Below are positions 14,414 to 22,707 of a stretch of DNA of 25,222 nucleotides, in pieces. How positions within the stretch are numbered: the first letter of the stretch is position 1; every line of letters starts with the position of its first letter. Under the pieces are notes generated by a model that ran no database searches, was not told where the DNA came from, and saw only the letters and a program-made list of their open reading frames with translations. Source of the DNA: Acidobacteria bacterium AH-259-L09 (lineage in GTDB: Bacteria > Acidobacteriota > UBA6911 > RPQK01); the NCBI GenBank assembly GCA_027717875.1, contig JALLOL010000009.1:1-25222 (forward strand), given 5' to 3'. Made by a program: the position numbers and the translations under genes.

Positions 14414-17400
14414 TCACACCTCGGACATCAGCAGTAATTTGCCGGTAGATCTCATCCGCCGGGGTGTCTTGATCGTTTGAACGATAGACATCCATCGTAA
14501 TTGGTGGAGCAAAAATCACCTTCACCTGTTTAGGGCGCGGGAACACTTTACCCACGGGCATGGCCTGATGTGTCCCTCCAATGTAGGCAGGTATAATCGG
14601 CACGTCCAATTCTAGTGCAATCAACCCAAGACCAGGTTTGAACTGCTGGATTTGCCCGGTGCGCGATCGGGTCCCTTCAGGAAAAATCAACACAAGCTCC
14701 CCAGCGGATAGGATCGATTTCACCATACGAAGACCGGCCAAAGAAGTTTCCTCTCTCTCAACCGGCACCACATTCAAAAAGGTGCTGAAAAACCAGCTCT
14801 TTAAGGGTGTATCAAAAAAATAATCCTTTGCTCCTAAAATGTGTAATTTCCGGGCTTCCTTGATACCCAAGGCAATGCTGACTGCTGATATCATCGCCCC
14901 CGTATCAAGGTGGCTTGCGTGATTAGCCGCGATAATATAAGGGCCGGCGCAGGGTAAATGCTTGTGGCTATCTAACTGTAAATCAAAATAGGTCTTATAT
15001 AGAGTTTTGAGGCCCGAGTAGGAAAGGCTCTGTAAATAGCGCTTGATCATTGCCCGGTTTGAATGGGGAAGCGCGGAGTGGATTTTCACCTGCTCGGTTT
15101 CCACTTTCCCCTCAGGCGCGCGCGTCGCTGAGGCCTGAGACTGGACTTCCCGTAGGAGTTGACCAACCGTCCCCAGGTTTGTGGCGACCTGATCCGGAAT
15201 TGAGACCGCGAAGCGACGCTCAGTAAACAACAACAATTCAATGGCCATTAGAGAATCCAGCCCAAGGTCCAAGTAAAGATGGCTTTCTTTATTAATCTGT
15301 TGCTCTGGAACACCAGAAAGTCGACTTAGTTCTCTTAATAACTCTTGTTCTGGGTTTGTCTCTCTGTTGGGCTTTAGTGGCTGCCTTGTTAGGCGAGGCC
15401 GCTCACTCCCCAACTGCTCTAATAGCTGGTGGCGAACAGTATCTCGACAGATCTCCCCTGAATCTTTTCGAGGGAGAGGTTTGGAGTGTATATGTATATG
15501 TTGAAGCCGCTGGTAACTGGGTAGTTCTTTTGCTACTTTTTGGATCTCGCGCTGAATCGCCCTCTTAGCGGCTTCAGGCTTAGGCTTCCCAAAGGGCTCC
15601 CTTTTTAGAGTCAATACCGCATGGACATCCTCTGTAAGACCACTCTTAACCCCTAAGACACATATCTCTTTAATGCCAGGGATACCTTGGTAAAGCGCTT
15701 CCAGGTCAGCTGGGTACACATTCTTGCCGGCTCCAGTAACAATCACATCCTTTATTCGTCCAGTGATGTACACATATCCATCTGCATCGACCCAGCCTAA
15801 GTCACCCGTATGAAACCACCCATCCTTCATCACTTTTTTGGTAGCCTTGGGGTTTTCATAGTACCCCCTCATTAAGCTGGGAGTCTGGACAATAATCTCG
15901 CCGATTCCATCCTTGTCGGCATTGAAGATTTGAAGCTCTACTCCAGGAAGAGGCTTTCCTGCTGATCCTCTACGGCTCCGTTTTAAGGGATTCACGGTTA
16001 GAACGGGCGCAGTCTCCGTTAAACCGTATCCTTCATAAATCGGCATTCCAAATACTTTAAAATCTTCATATAACTCCTCACCTAGGGCCGAACCACCACT
16101 CACAAAAAGCCTAATCCATCCCCCAAACTCCTCGTGTAGTTGGGTAAAAAGCCGGCGCCCAATATTCTTACCAAATGTCCGTTCTATAGGTCGGCTGAGC
16201 TGCTTAGAGGTTGTAAACAGGTTTGACTTGAGCGCTGATTTTGGTGTTCTTAGAATACGGCGCTCAACATCGTCTCGGATGAGGGTATACAATGTGGGCA
16301 CTCCCAACATGCACGTAGTCCCGGTTTCTCGCATTATTTCAAGAATGAGCTTTGGCTTTAATGAATGGAGGTAGGTCACTGTGGCGCCCCCGTAAATGGC
16401 CATTAAGAAGCCACACGTAAACTCCAGGGCGTGATATAGGGGAAGTACTGAAAGTAGTTGGTCGCTCTCAGCTATTGGTAAGTATCGGTTAACCCCAAGT
16501 AGGTTGTTGATAAAATTACGGTGTGTGTGCATTGCTCCTTTAGGGTCCACGGCGGTGCTGCTTGTAAAGATAATTGAGGCTAGATCGTCGGGTTTCACCT
16601 CGACTTCGCCTTCAACAGCCACCTGTGGCGATGGTACTTGGGTGCTGCGGGGATATTCGTTAAGCCTAAAAGGTGCACAAAACCGATTAACATTCAATAA
16701 TCTTGCTGGGGATTCTGAATGCTCATTTTCCCCCAAAGCCTGCGGTGTAAGCTTTTTAAAACAACTCTCTGACGCCAATAGAGCTCGAGCTGTAGTGAAT
16801 TGTATGGTTGCCCAAACCTCTTTATGCCAGGTTTGTGCATCAAGTGGAATAACCACCAAACCAATAAAGGTGGCCCCTAGATAGGTAATTCCCCACTCCG
16901 GTTGATTTTCGGAGTAAAGAACAACTCGATCACCCTTACGTAGCCCCATTGCCAAAAAGGTTTGACTTATTTTCTTGGATGTCTCCCAAAGATCTTTGTA
17001 GGTGAATCGCTGCCACTGGCCATTACGCTTGATTTGGAGAGCTGTTTTATTGGGGAATTTCTCGGTGCTGTGTTTAACGAGTGTATTAATTGTAAGTGAA
17101 TCTGTGGTAATTGGATCTCCAATCTCTAGGGTTCCTGCGCCTTCCCTCTTTAGGATGTATTTTTTCACCCCGGGGATATGCACATTCTGGATGTAGTGAC
17201 GCCAGTTTAGCCGCGTGATGTCAAAATTAAAAACGCTCTTTTCTTCCTCGTTGAGAGAGTTGTAAAGACGCAGTGTGTTATCAACCTCAAAGTGACACTC
17301 TGAGTTGAGGTACGGCTGGTAAATCTCACCATAATAATAGAGTCTTTCATGAGCAGCACGCGCGGCTGAGATTTTCCGCTTTGCCTTCTCTGTGGTGCTG

Positions 17401-18761
17401 GAGAAGGGTAATTGTTTTAACGTCCGCTCCATTGTACCCAAGGAAACTCTTTTTAATTTATGCTGTATGCGGAAGCTTGCCGGTTTGGGGAAGCGAAGCG
17501 GCTTAACATGAATTGGATTCCCCTCTTTATCCAGCATTGGGTTCTTTTGAAAGTACTGATAAATTAATCTGTAAAGTTCCCCTAAACGGATTGGGTTCTT
17601 AGCACCGGTAGCTATGTGGTATATGTGAAGCCCACCTTTGTTTATGGCTGGTGGAATTGAGGCTAATACAATATTTACAACCATATCCACTGGGATAAGA
17701 TCTAAGGTGACATCAGCGTCCATGGGTAATGATCGAAGTCGCCCTTTACCAATTGCCACAATTAAAGGGTCCGCCATCCGTAATCCATCCAGCCAGCCTG
17801 GGCTGGGCTCAGAAAGGCTGCTTTCTATAACAGATGGGCGGATAATAACGGTGGGGATTTGAGCCCGGGTTTTTACAACAACTTGCTCACCTAAAGCCTT
17901 TGTATAGGTGTATGTATCGTTCCATCCCTGCTGGCGTGCCCATATCATACCTTGTTCGATTAAGCGACTCTTTATCCACTTCCGCCGTAAGCTTCTAATC
18001 TTTTCTTCCCGCCCCACCTTCTTGCCGCCACGGCGCGGTTTCCGAGAGCGCTTTAAAAGTGCCTCTTTTAACTGGTTATTAATCTCTAGACTCTGTGCCG
18101 CCTCTTTTACCCCAGTAATAATGTTCTGAATGTGTTCAATCTCTTGTTGTACGCTGGTAAATTTCTGCTGCGGGTGTAACTTTTTCCCTTCCACACTAGG
18201 GGGTGTGTGATGAATAGTCTCGGGGATGGGTTGGCGGCTCGCTCCACTGGTGTAGGCTGTTGAAATATGTATTAATACCGCTTTTTTACATAGCCGCGCG
18301 AATTCAGCCACACGCGCTACACTCAGAACATTTAGCTCCAGTGCAGCATTGAGTGGTGCATCAAAGGACACAACGGCTGCGCTGTTAATAACGATGTGTA
18401 CTTCTTCTTGGAGTTGATGCCATGTTGTGGCGTCCAACCCCAACCTCTCCCGTGATATATCACCTGCCACAGCAACAACCTTGTCCTTAAGGAATTCCTC
18501 AATTGTGTCCCCATAAGCAAAATAAAGGCGGTCAAAAACACTTGATTGGAACAACTCTCTTTTTAGTCGCCCCTCGGGAGCTATTACTTTACCGCCGAGT
18601 TGGCGTTTAGGGCGGATGAGAAGATAAATTCGCTTAACGGAAGGGGTGGTAAGTAGGATCTTCTCTACAATCGGCTTTCCTAAAAAACCCGTGGCCCCGG
18701 TTATGAAGATTACCTTTCCCTCGAGGGCCTGTATGATCCTATTCATATTTACACAACTCAC
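14373..18761 (-). CDS. ElbD-like multidomain lipid enzyme: fatty acyl reductase / acyl-CoA ligase / ACP / PlsC acyltransferase, 1462 aa
   Basis: Four modules are seen in order. (1) About 1-545: NAD(P)-dependent fatty-acyl reductase (male-sterility type) with 'FITGATGFLGKPIVEKIL', YTYTK as the YxxxK pair, and its C-terminal helical part. (2) About 555-1120: AMP-forming acyl-CoA ligase with 'GYGLTETAPVLTVNP', 'GWFHTGDLGWVDADGYVYI' and GRIKDVIVTGAGKNVYP; the ATP loop reads TSSTAVDPKG in place of TSGTTGxPKG. (3) About 1135-1205: carrier domain, phosphopantetheine Ser near 1167 in LGLDSLMAIEL. (4) About 1240-1462: PlsC acyltransferase with NHASHLD and FPEGTRSRTG. The same order is known for ElbD of the Myxococcus ether-lipid locus, so a role in alkyl-ether or other neutral/phospholipid synthesis is inferred. 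No other elb gene is visible nearby. Confidence 0.88.
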   Translation of the reverse strand: MSCVNMNRIIQALEGKVIFITGATGFLGKPIVEKILLTTPSVKRIYLLIRPKRQLGGKVIAPEGRLKRELFQSSVFDRLYFAYGDTIEEFLKDKVVAVAGDISRERLGLDATTWHQLQEEVHIVINSAAVVSFDAPLNAALELNVLSVARVAEFARLCKKAVLIHISTAYTSGASRQPIPETIHHTPPSVEGKKLHPQQKFTSVQQEIEHIQNIITGVKEAAQSLEINNQLKEALLKRSRKPRRGGKKVGREEKIRSLRRKWIKSRLIEQGMIWARQQGWNDTYTYTKALGEQVVVKTRAQIPTVIIRPSVIESSLSEPSPGWLDGLRMADPLIVAIGKGRLRSLPMDADVTLDLIPVDMVVNIVLASIPPAINKGGLHIYHIATGAKNPIRLGELYRLIYQYFQKNPMLDKEGNPIHVKPLRFPKPASFRIQHKLKRVSLGTMERTLKQLPFSSTTEKAKRKISAARAAHERLYYYGEIYQPYLNSECHFEVDNTLRLYNSLNEEEKSVFNFDITRLNWRHYIQNVHIPGVKKYILKREGAGTLEIGDPITTDSLTINTLVKHSTEKFPNKTALQIKRNGQWQRFTYKDLWETSKKISQTFLAMGLRKGDRVVLYSENQPEWGITYLGATFIGLVVIPLDAQTWHKEVWATIQFTTARALLASESCFKKLTPQALGENEHSESPARLLNVNRFCAPFRLNEYPRSTQVPSPQVAVEGEVEVKPDDLASIIFTSSTAVDPKGAMHTHRNFINNLLGVNRYLPIAESDQLLSVLPLYHALEFTCGFLMAIYGGATVTYLHSLKPKLILEIMRETGTTCMLGVPTLYTLIRDDVERRILRTPKSALKSNLFTTSKQLSRPIERTFGKNIGRRLFTQLHEEFGGWIRLFVSGGSALGEELYEDFKVFGMPIYEGYGLTETAPVLTVNPLKRSRRGSAGKPLPGVELQIFNADKDGIGEIIVQTPSLMRGYYENPKATKKVMKDGWFHTGDLGWVDADGYVYITGRIKDVIVTGAGKNVYPADLEALYQGIPGIKEICVLGVKSGLTEDVHAVLTLKREPFGKPKPEAAKRAIQREIQKVAKELPSYQRLQHIHIHSKPLPRKDSGEICRDTVRHQLLEQLGSERPRLTRQPLKPNRETNPEQELLRELSRLSGVPEQQINKESHLYLDLGLDSLMAIELLLFTERRFAVSIPDQVATNLGTVGQLLREVQSQASATRAPEGKVETEQVKIHSALPHSNRAMIKRYLQSLSYSGLKTLYKTYFDLQLDSHKHLPCAGPYIIAANHASHLDTGAMISAVSIALGIKEARKLHILGAKDYFFDTPLKSWFFSTFLNVVPVEREETSLAGLRMVKSILSAGELVLIFPEGTRSRTGQIQQFKPGLGLIALELDVPIIPAYIGGTHQAMPVGKVFPRPKQVKVIFAPPITMDVYRSNDQDTPADEIYRQITADVRGVIMNLPLSALSDPD

Positions 18762-19073
18762 TTAACAAAGAGACTGGCGCCTTGACTACCCACCCACAAG
18801 CCTCATAAGAACACAATATCGACGGAATTATATTTTACCTCTTTACGTATAACTAGCCAGTGTGGTTTTTCCATTTTGGGAGCCTCACCCAACGGCTATC
18901 TTTCAGGTTGGTAATAAATACTACTCGGAAAAGAGTATAACGAGGAGCACCCTGTCCGGCCAGCACCTCTTTGGAAAAAACGCTCTTCTCTATTCGCCCA
19001 CTTTGGCTCGTGATTGCGTTCAGGACTTGGTTGTGGGTATGCGGAAGCAACCAGGGTAACTAGAGGGAAATGA
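18762..19073. other. Intergenic region between the ElbD-like gene and tRNA-Sec
   Basis: About 310 bp between divergent transcription units. A 65-codon open frame on each strand overlaps here, neither with a ribosome site or recognisable motifs. Nothing else is clear. Confidence 0.4.
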
Positions 19074-19079
19074 TATAAT
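19071..19079 (+). promoter_or_regulatory. Extended -10 promoter of tRNA-Sec
   Basis: TGATATAAT is a perfect -10 hexamer (19074-19079) with the TGn extension. No good -35 is seen, which suits an extended -10 promoter. The tRNA begins 12 nt downstream of the hexamer, so transcription starts within a few bases of the mature 5' end. Confidence 0.7.
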
Positions 19080-19090
19080 TCCTATGTTCC

Positions 19091-19189
19091 GGAGGTGCTT
19101 CCTGTCTGGTGATAGGCCTGGTCTTCAAAACCAGTCGGGCCGTGGCGAGAGTTATGGTTGGTGGGTTCGATTCCCATGCACCTCCGCCA
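19091..19189 (+). tRNA. selC: tRNA-Sec (UCA), selenocysteine
   Basis: The anticodon TCA is at 19125-19127 in loop CTTCAAA, closed by CTGGT/ACCAG. Features special to bacterial tRNA-Sec are present: an 8-bp acceptor (GGAGGTGC/GCACCTCC), a 6-bp D stem (CCTGTC/GATAGG) with a 4-nt loop, a long variable arm, and T stem GTGGG/CCCAT, total 99 nt with encoded CCA. A UCA anticodon together with the 8+5 arm rules out a Ser or suppressor tRNA. It implies that selA, selB and selD exist elsewhere in the genome; none is in this window. Confidence 0.95.
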
Positions 19190-19195
19190 CTTAAA

Positions 19196-19450
19196 TTAGT
19201 AATATAACAAAAATTCTTTATTTATTTAGTGTTAGTAGTAGGTGTTGTGGATTGTGTTGAAATGATTAAAAACTATTTATATAAAGAATAAGGGTTGTGG
19301 GGGGTTATGTGGATAAGAAAGTGTAATTGTGTGATAAAAACGAGAGGAAAGCAAAAGAAGGAAAATTAACAGTTTTTCATAGTATTTTATGTGTAAAAGG
19401 TAGTTAAGTTGTAGTTATTTAGGTTGGTTAGGTTGTTCAAAGATGGTTTT
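19196..19450 (+). other. Candidate replication origin (oriC)
   Basis: A+T-rich, C-poor sequence without genes. AT-only stretches lead into TAGTAGTAG (19233-19241), immediately followed by a DnaA-box-like TGTGGATTG (19246-19254). A perfect DnaA box in inverse form, TGTGGATAA, lies at 19308-19316, and weaker relatives at about 19328 and 19391. TAG triplets between an AT-rich stretch and a DnaA box are the 'DnaA-trio' arrangement of bacterial unwinding regions. Gene orientation also changes from mostly minus (left) to all plus (right) here, and rpmH-rnpA-yidC-jag-mnmE, often near oriC, follow. dnaA itself is not in view, so this is unproven. Confidence 0.55.
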
Positions 19451-19693
19451 TTGTAGGGTTAATTTTGTGTGTTGGTTGGCAACCCTAATTTATACTATTT
19501 AACCAAACCCGGGTAAACATACGGCCCGCTTTACGCGGCTATTCCATTGGGTGCCGCGCGCAGGTAGGAATTTGGGATCCTGAAGCTACACACCAAATAT
19601 TGGAGGTAGGTGTTGTACACATTAGGTCTAGTGTGAGGGTGAGAACCATCTAAGATTAACCCCTCGACTCTGACGGGGTCACTTCACGAGAAC
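19451..19693 (+). promoter_or_regulatory. Long leader of pheA, possibly a structured RNA
   Basis: TAGGGTT (19454-19460) and AACCCTA (19481-19487) form an inverted repeat. Downstream, several short dyads follow: CCGC/GCGG near 19525, ATTTGG/CCAAAT near 19570-19600, and CCCCTC...GACGGGG just before the gene. GGGTTAAT (19457) is also complementary to ATTAACCC (about 19654). It may be an attenuation leader of pheA or an independent small RNA. I cannot match it to a known riboswitch. Confidence 0.35.
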
Positions 19694-20542
19694 ATGATAA
19701 ACACACTCACCGTAGCGATTCAGGGAGAGAGAGGATCTTACAGTGAGGAAGCAGCGACACTCTTACTTAAGGGTAATACACATATCCACTCTTGCGAGCA
19801 CTCCAAAGAGGTCTTTGAATTAACTGTTAATAAAGAGGTTCACTGCTGTGTTATTCCTATTGAGAACTCCCTATCAGGGTCAATCCACAAAAACTATGAC
19901 CTGATGCTGCGCCACCGGTTGAACATCGTGCGAGAGATCAACCTCCAAATTAAGCATAATTTAATTGTTGTTCCGGGAATATTATTTAAAGAAATCAAGA
20001 CAGTTATTTCTCACCCGGTAGCGCTAGATCAGTGCGAGAAGTTCTTTGAACGCTTTCCACGACTTACTAAGCGGAGTGCATATGATACGTCGGGGAGCGT
20101 AAAGTGGATTGTGGAGCAAAAACTTCGAGATTATGCGGCAATTGCGGGGAAACGAGCTGCTGAGTACTACGGTGGAGAAATTGTAATGACTGGAATTGAG
20201 GATAATAAAGAAAATTTCACTCGTTTTTTCCTCCTTTCCCGTGATCGTGAGATAGACAGGGATGCGGGTAAGACCTCGATTGTTTTCAGCTTCAGAAACA
20301 CCCCGGGAGCTCTCTTTAAATGCTTAAGTGTTTTTGCCTTACGCGACCTTGATCTGACGAAAATTGAGTCTCGGCCGATCCACGGGCGACCCTGGGAATA
20401 CCTTTTTTATTTAGACTTCATAGGTAATATCGAAGAAGAAAAAACGCGAAACGCGCTGAATCACTTGAAGGAAATCGCTGAGTTTCTGGAAGTTCTTGGG
20501 TGTTACTCACGCGACGTAACCCACCCTGAAAAAGGAATGTGA
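19694..20542 (+). CDS. pheA: Prephenate dehydratase, 282 aa
   Basis: It converts prephenate to phenylpyruvate, the last specific step before phenylalanine, in the cytosol. The catalytic domain shows 'CVIPIENSLSGSIHKNYDLM' (ENS motif), 'AYDTSGSVKWI' and the NFTRFFLL motif (about 174-180) whose Thr is catalytic. From about residue 193 an ACT domain 'IVFSFRNTPGALFKCLSVFALRDLDLTKIESRPIHGRPWEY' with GAL and ESRP motifs is the Phe-binding regulatory part, so feedback inhibition by Phe is expected. There is no chorismate mutase domain; length is normal for monofunctional enzymes. First plus-strand gene right of the candidate origin. Confidence 0.95.
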   Translation: MINTLTVAIQGERGSYSEEAATLLLKGNTHIHSCEHSKEVFELTVNKEVHCCVIPIENSLSGSIHKNYDLMLRHRLNIVREINLQIKHNLIVVPGILFKEIKTVISHPVALDQCEKFFERFPRLTKRSAYDTSGSVKWIVEQKLRDYAAIAGKRAAEYYGGEIVMTGIEDNKENFTRFFLLSRDREIDRDAGKTSIVFSFRNTPGALFKCLSVFALRDLDLTKIESRPIHGRPWEYLFYLDFIGNIEEEKTRNALNHLKEIAEFLEVLGCYSRDVTHPEKGM

Positions 20543-20830
20543 AGCTATATCCTTTTCAGTGGGCGGCGGAGCAACCTAGTTTTTGTTCCACACTGTTCAC
20601 CCTTGTGAGGCTTTCGCAAAACAGAGCCGCGGCTCTAAAGGAGCGGGATGAAGCGGAATATTTTGAGAATCAAAGACTTACAGTAGTTCCTGTTGGGTTT
20701 CATACCACTCCCTGATGGTCGTGGCTCTGTGCACTTTACCACAAACGGCCTTTTGCACCATTCTTTAATGGTCGCGGATCTAAGGGGAACACGTATACAT
20801 AGAAGTTCCCTCTAGGATAAAATATGGGAG
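20543..20830. other. Intergenic region with palindrome and 24-nt direct repeats
   Basis: A 14-bp perfect palindrome AGAGCCGCGGCTCT lies at 20623-20636. Two 24-nt copies (20705-20728 and 20758-20781), alike at 18 positions and sharing ATGGTCG, lie 53 bp apart upstream of the radical SAM gene. The second has a perfect dyad CCATT-CTTT-AATGG. They look like tandem regulator sites. Confidence 0.45.
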
Positions 20831-21883
20831 ATGGCGGCTTCCTATGAAGAGATCCTGGATACCCATGTGACAGATGGCGAGCTTTATCGCACGCTTCCGG
20901 ATGGGCGCATTCAGTGTTACGCTTGCGGCCACGAGTGCAAAATCCGCGACGGGCGCCGTGGTATTTGTCAAGTTCGCTACCATAAGGATGGAAAGCTTCG
21001 CGTGCCAACCGGGTATGTAGGAGCCCTGCAGTGCGACCCAACGGAGAAAAAACCCTTTTTCCACGTTTTCCCAGGGTCCAAAACCCTCACATTCGGAATG
21101 TTGGGCTGTGATTACCACTGCGGATACTGCCAGAACTGGATCACCTCGCAGGCTCTGAGGGATAAGGCTGCCCGCGCCCCCCTGCAGGAGGTAACTGCTT
21201 CGGAGCTGGCAGTAATGGCCGAGCGTTACGGCGCCTGTGTGGTGGGAAGTTCCTACAATGAGCCACTAATTACGGCGGAATGGGCGATTGAGGTCTTTAG
21301 GGCTGCTAAACATAGAGGGCTTCGCACGGCCTTTATCTCTAACGGGAATGCCACGCGGGAAGCGTTGGAATATCTCCGCCCCTGCACAGATTGCTACAAG
21401 GTGGATCTGAAATCGATGCGCGATCTAAACTACCGCCGCCTGGGAGGGCGGCTGTCTGTGGTCTTAGATACAATCCGCCGGCTTTACACCATGGGGTTTT
21501 GGGTAGAAATTGTTACTTTGATCGTGCCTGGATTTAATGATTCAAGGGAAGAACTTAGAGATGCTGCAGAGTTTTTGGTCTCTGTCTCCGCGGACATTCC
21601 TTGGCACGTGACGGCGTTCCACCCAGATTACAAAATGACCGATCGGCCGGGTACGGCCTCGGCGAAGCTAATGGAAGCGGTTAAAATTGGGCAGGATGCC
21701 GGCCTTCGTTTCACCTACGCAGGAAACCTCCCCGGGGGGGTAGGTGACTTTGAGAACACCCGCTGCCCCCAATGTGAGGAACTACTAGTTGAACGTCACG
21801 GGTTCCGTGTGCGCACAAACCGAATTGCTGGAACCGGGGTGTGCCCAAGGTGTAAGTGCGGCATTCCAGGAATTTGGAGTTAG
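20831..21883 (+). CDS. amrS: AmmeMemoRadiSam system radical SAM enzyme, 350 aa
   Basis: This is a radical SAM protein of the PflA-like 'AmmeMemoRadiSam' group. The N-terminal part has a Cys-rich motif 'CYACGHECKIRDGRRGICQVR' region (about residues 36-56), then the 4Fe-4S ligands in GCDYHCGYCQNW (CX3CX2C, about 95-105). A C-terminal zinc-ribbon-like tail has CPQC and CPRCKC. The start at 20831 is fixed by an in-frame TAA 12 nt upstream; GGAG lies very close to the ATG. The family usually co-occurs with AMMECR1 and MEMO1-like genes, which are absent here. The substrate of the family is not firmly established. Confidence 0.9.
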   Translation: MAASYEEILDTHVTDGELYRTLPDGRIQCYACGHECKIRDGRRGICQVRYHKDGKLRVPTGYVGALQCDPTEKKPFFHVFPGSKTLTFGMLGCDYHCGYCQNWITSQALRDKAARAPLQEVTASELAVMAERYGACVVGSSYNEPLITAEWAIEVFRAAKHRGLRTAFISNGNATREALEYLRPCTDCYKVDLKSMRDLNYRRLGGRLSVVLDTIRRLYTMGFWVEIVTLIVPGFNDSREELRDAAEFLVSVSADIPWHVTAFHPDYKMTDRPGTASAKLMEAVKIGQDAGLRFTYAGNLPGGVGDFENTRCPQCEELLVERHGFRVRTNRIAGTGVCPRCKCGIPGIWS

Positions 21884-21912
21884 TTGTGCCTGGGAGTTGC
21901 CGCGATGGGGAG

Positions 21913-21941
21913 TTGAACCAGTGGTGCAAAATTGGTACTAT
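21913..21941 (+). promoter_or_regulatory. Promoter of the rpmH operon
   Basis: TTGAAC (21913-21918), 17-nt spacer, TACTAT (21936-21941), followed by rpmH 33 nt downstream. It would drive rpmH-rnpA-yidD-yidC and perhaps jag-mnmE. Confidence 0.7.
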
Positions 21942-21973
21942 CACGCCTTCCGGTAAAAGCAGGGTGAAGGGTG

Positions 21974-22114
21974 ATGAAGCGGACATTTCAACCAAACAAC
22001 AGACGTCGCCGTAAGAAGCATGGGTTTCGCGCGCGCATGCGGAGCCGTTCAGGCCGGTTGACACTAAAGATGCGGCGCGCCAAAGGGCGCAAGAGGTTGA
22101 CGGTGAGTGGATGA
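21974..22114 (+). CDS. rpmH: 50S ribosomal protein L34, 46 aa
   Basis: The sequence begins [20 protein letters not shown] and continues [20 protein letters not shown], the near-universal L34 pattern: a very basic helix-loop-helix peptide of the large subunit. It ends with RLTVSG and TGA. Length is normal (44-50). The ATG follows AGGGTGAAGGGTG. Its end overlaps the GTG start of rnpA by 8 bp, the usual coupling in this operon. Confidence 0.97.
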   Translation: MKRTFQPNNRRRRKKHGFRARMRSRSGRLTLKMRRAKGRKRLTVSG

Positions 22115-22478
22115 AGTTGGGTTCGGTTTTTCCCAGAAGGTACATCTTCGCAAAAGAAGGGAGTTCTTGGACGTTTACAAAAGAGGCGACAGCGTCCGAG
22201 CCGCACATTTTGTTCTCTACGTTTTAGAGAATAACCTACCCTATCACCGTTTGGGGATTACGGCCTCGCGAAAAGTCGGCAAGGCTGTAGTCCGAAACCG
22301 TATCAAGCGCCGTGTGCGCGAAATCTTCAGGGCGAACAAGCCGGCGATCTCCCCACCCTGCGATTTAGTGGTAAACATAAAACGAAGTGCCGCTGACGTT
22401 TCTCATCAAGAGATAAAAAAGGACTTCCTTAGAGCGATTCGGTACTGGAAGAAGAAAAATGAGACATTGGAAGAGTAG
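22107..22478 (+). CDS. rnpA: Ribonuclease P protein component, 123 aa
   Basis: Protein subunit of RNase P, which with the catalytic RNA removes tRNA 5' leaders. '[20 protein letters not shown]' and the signature '[26 protein letters not shown]' (RNR motif, about 52-77) are diagnostic. GTG start inside the last codons of rpmH. The next gene, yidD, starts 5 nt after its stop with GGAAGAG in the rnpA tail as its ribosome site. Confidence 0.95.
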   Translation: MDEVGFGFSQKVHLRKRREFLDVYKRGDSVRAAHFVLYVLENNLPYHRLGITASRKVGKAVVRNRIKRRVREIFRANKPAISPPCDLVVNIKRSAADVSHQEIKKDFLRAIRYWKKKNETLEE

Positions 22479-22482
22479 AACA

Positions 22483-22692
22483 ATGGGATTTATGGCAATG
22501 AAGCTCCTGTATCTCTATCAGAGGTTGATTTCGCCAATTCTTCCGCCTTCCTGCCGCTTTCACCCTTCTTGTTCTGAGTACATGTATGAAGCCATCGATA
22601 AGTTCGGAGTCACACAAGGCACGTATCTCGGAGTGAAGAGGCTACTCCGCTGTCACCCATGGAACCCCGGAGGAGTGGATCCGGTTCCCTAG
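22483..22692 (+). CDS. yidD: Membrane protein insertion efficiency factor YidD, 69 aa
   Basis: '[30 protein letters not shown]' and '[20 protein letters not shown]' are the YidD signature with its three conserved cysteines (two in PSCRFHPSC, one in RCHP). The start at 22483 is preferred over an in-frame ATG at 22459 inside rnpA because family members start just before 'LLYLYQ' and GGAAGAG lies about 8 nt upstream. It is an amphipathic inner-membrane-associated protein that assists YidC; yidC follows 15 bp downstream. Confidence 0.93.
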   Translation: MGFMAMKLLYLYQRLISPILPPSCRFHPSCSEYMYEAIDKFGVTQGTYLGVKRLLRCHPWNPGGVDPVP

Positions 22693-22707
22693 AGGTGATC
22701 AGGATTT

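Noticed and set aside
18853..19059. 65-codon open frames on both strands upstream of tRNA-Sec
   Set aside because: Mutually overlapping, without ribosome sites or recognisable sequence; most likely chance.
19500..19690. T-box, 6S RNA or tmRNA
   Set aside because: GGGTGAGAACC only weakly resembles the T-box motif GGGTGGNACC and no specifier loop is seen. No 6S bubble or tmRNA ends are recognisable.
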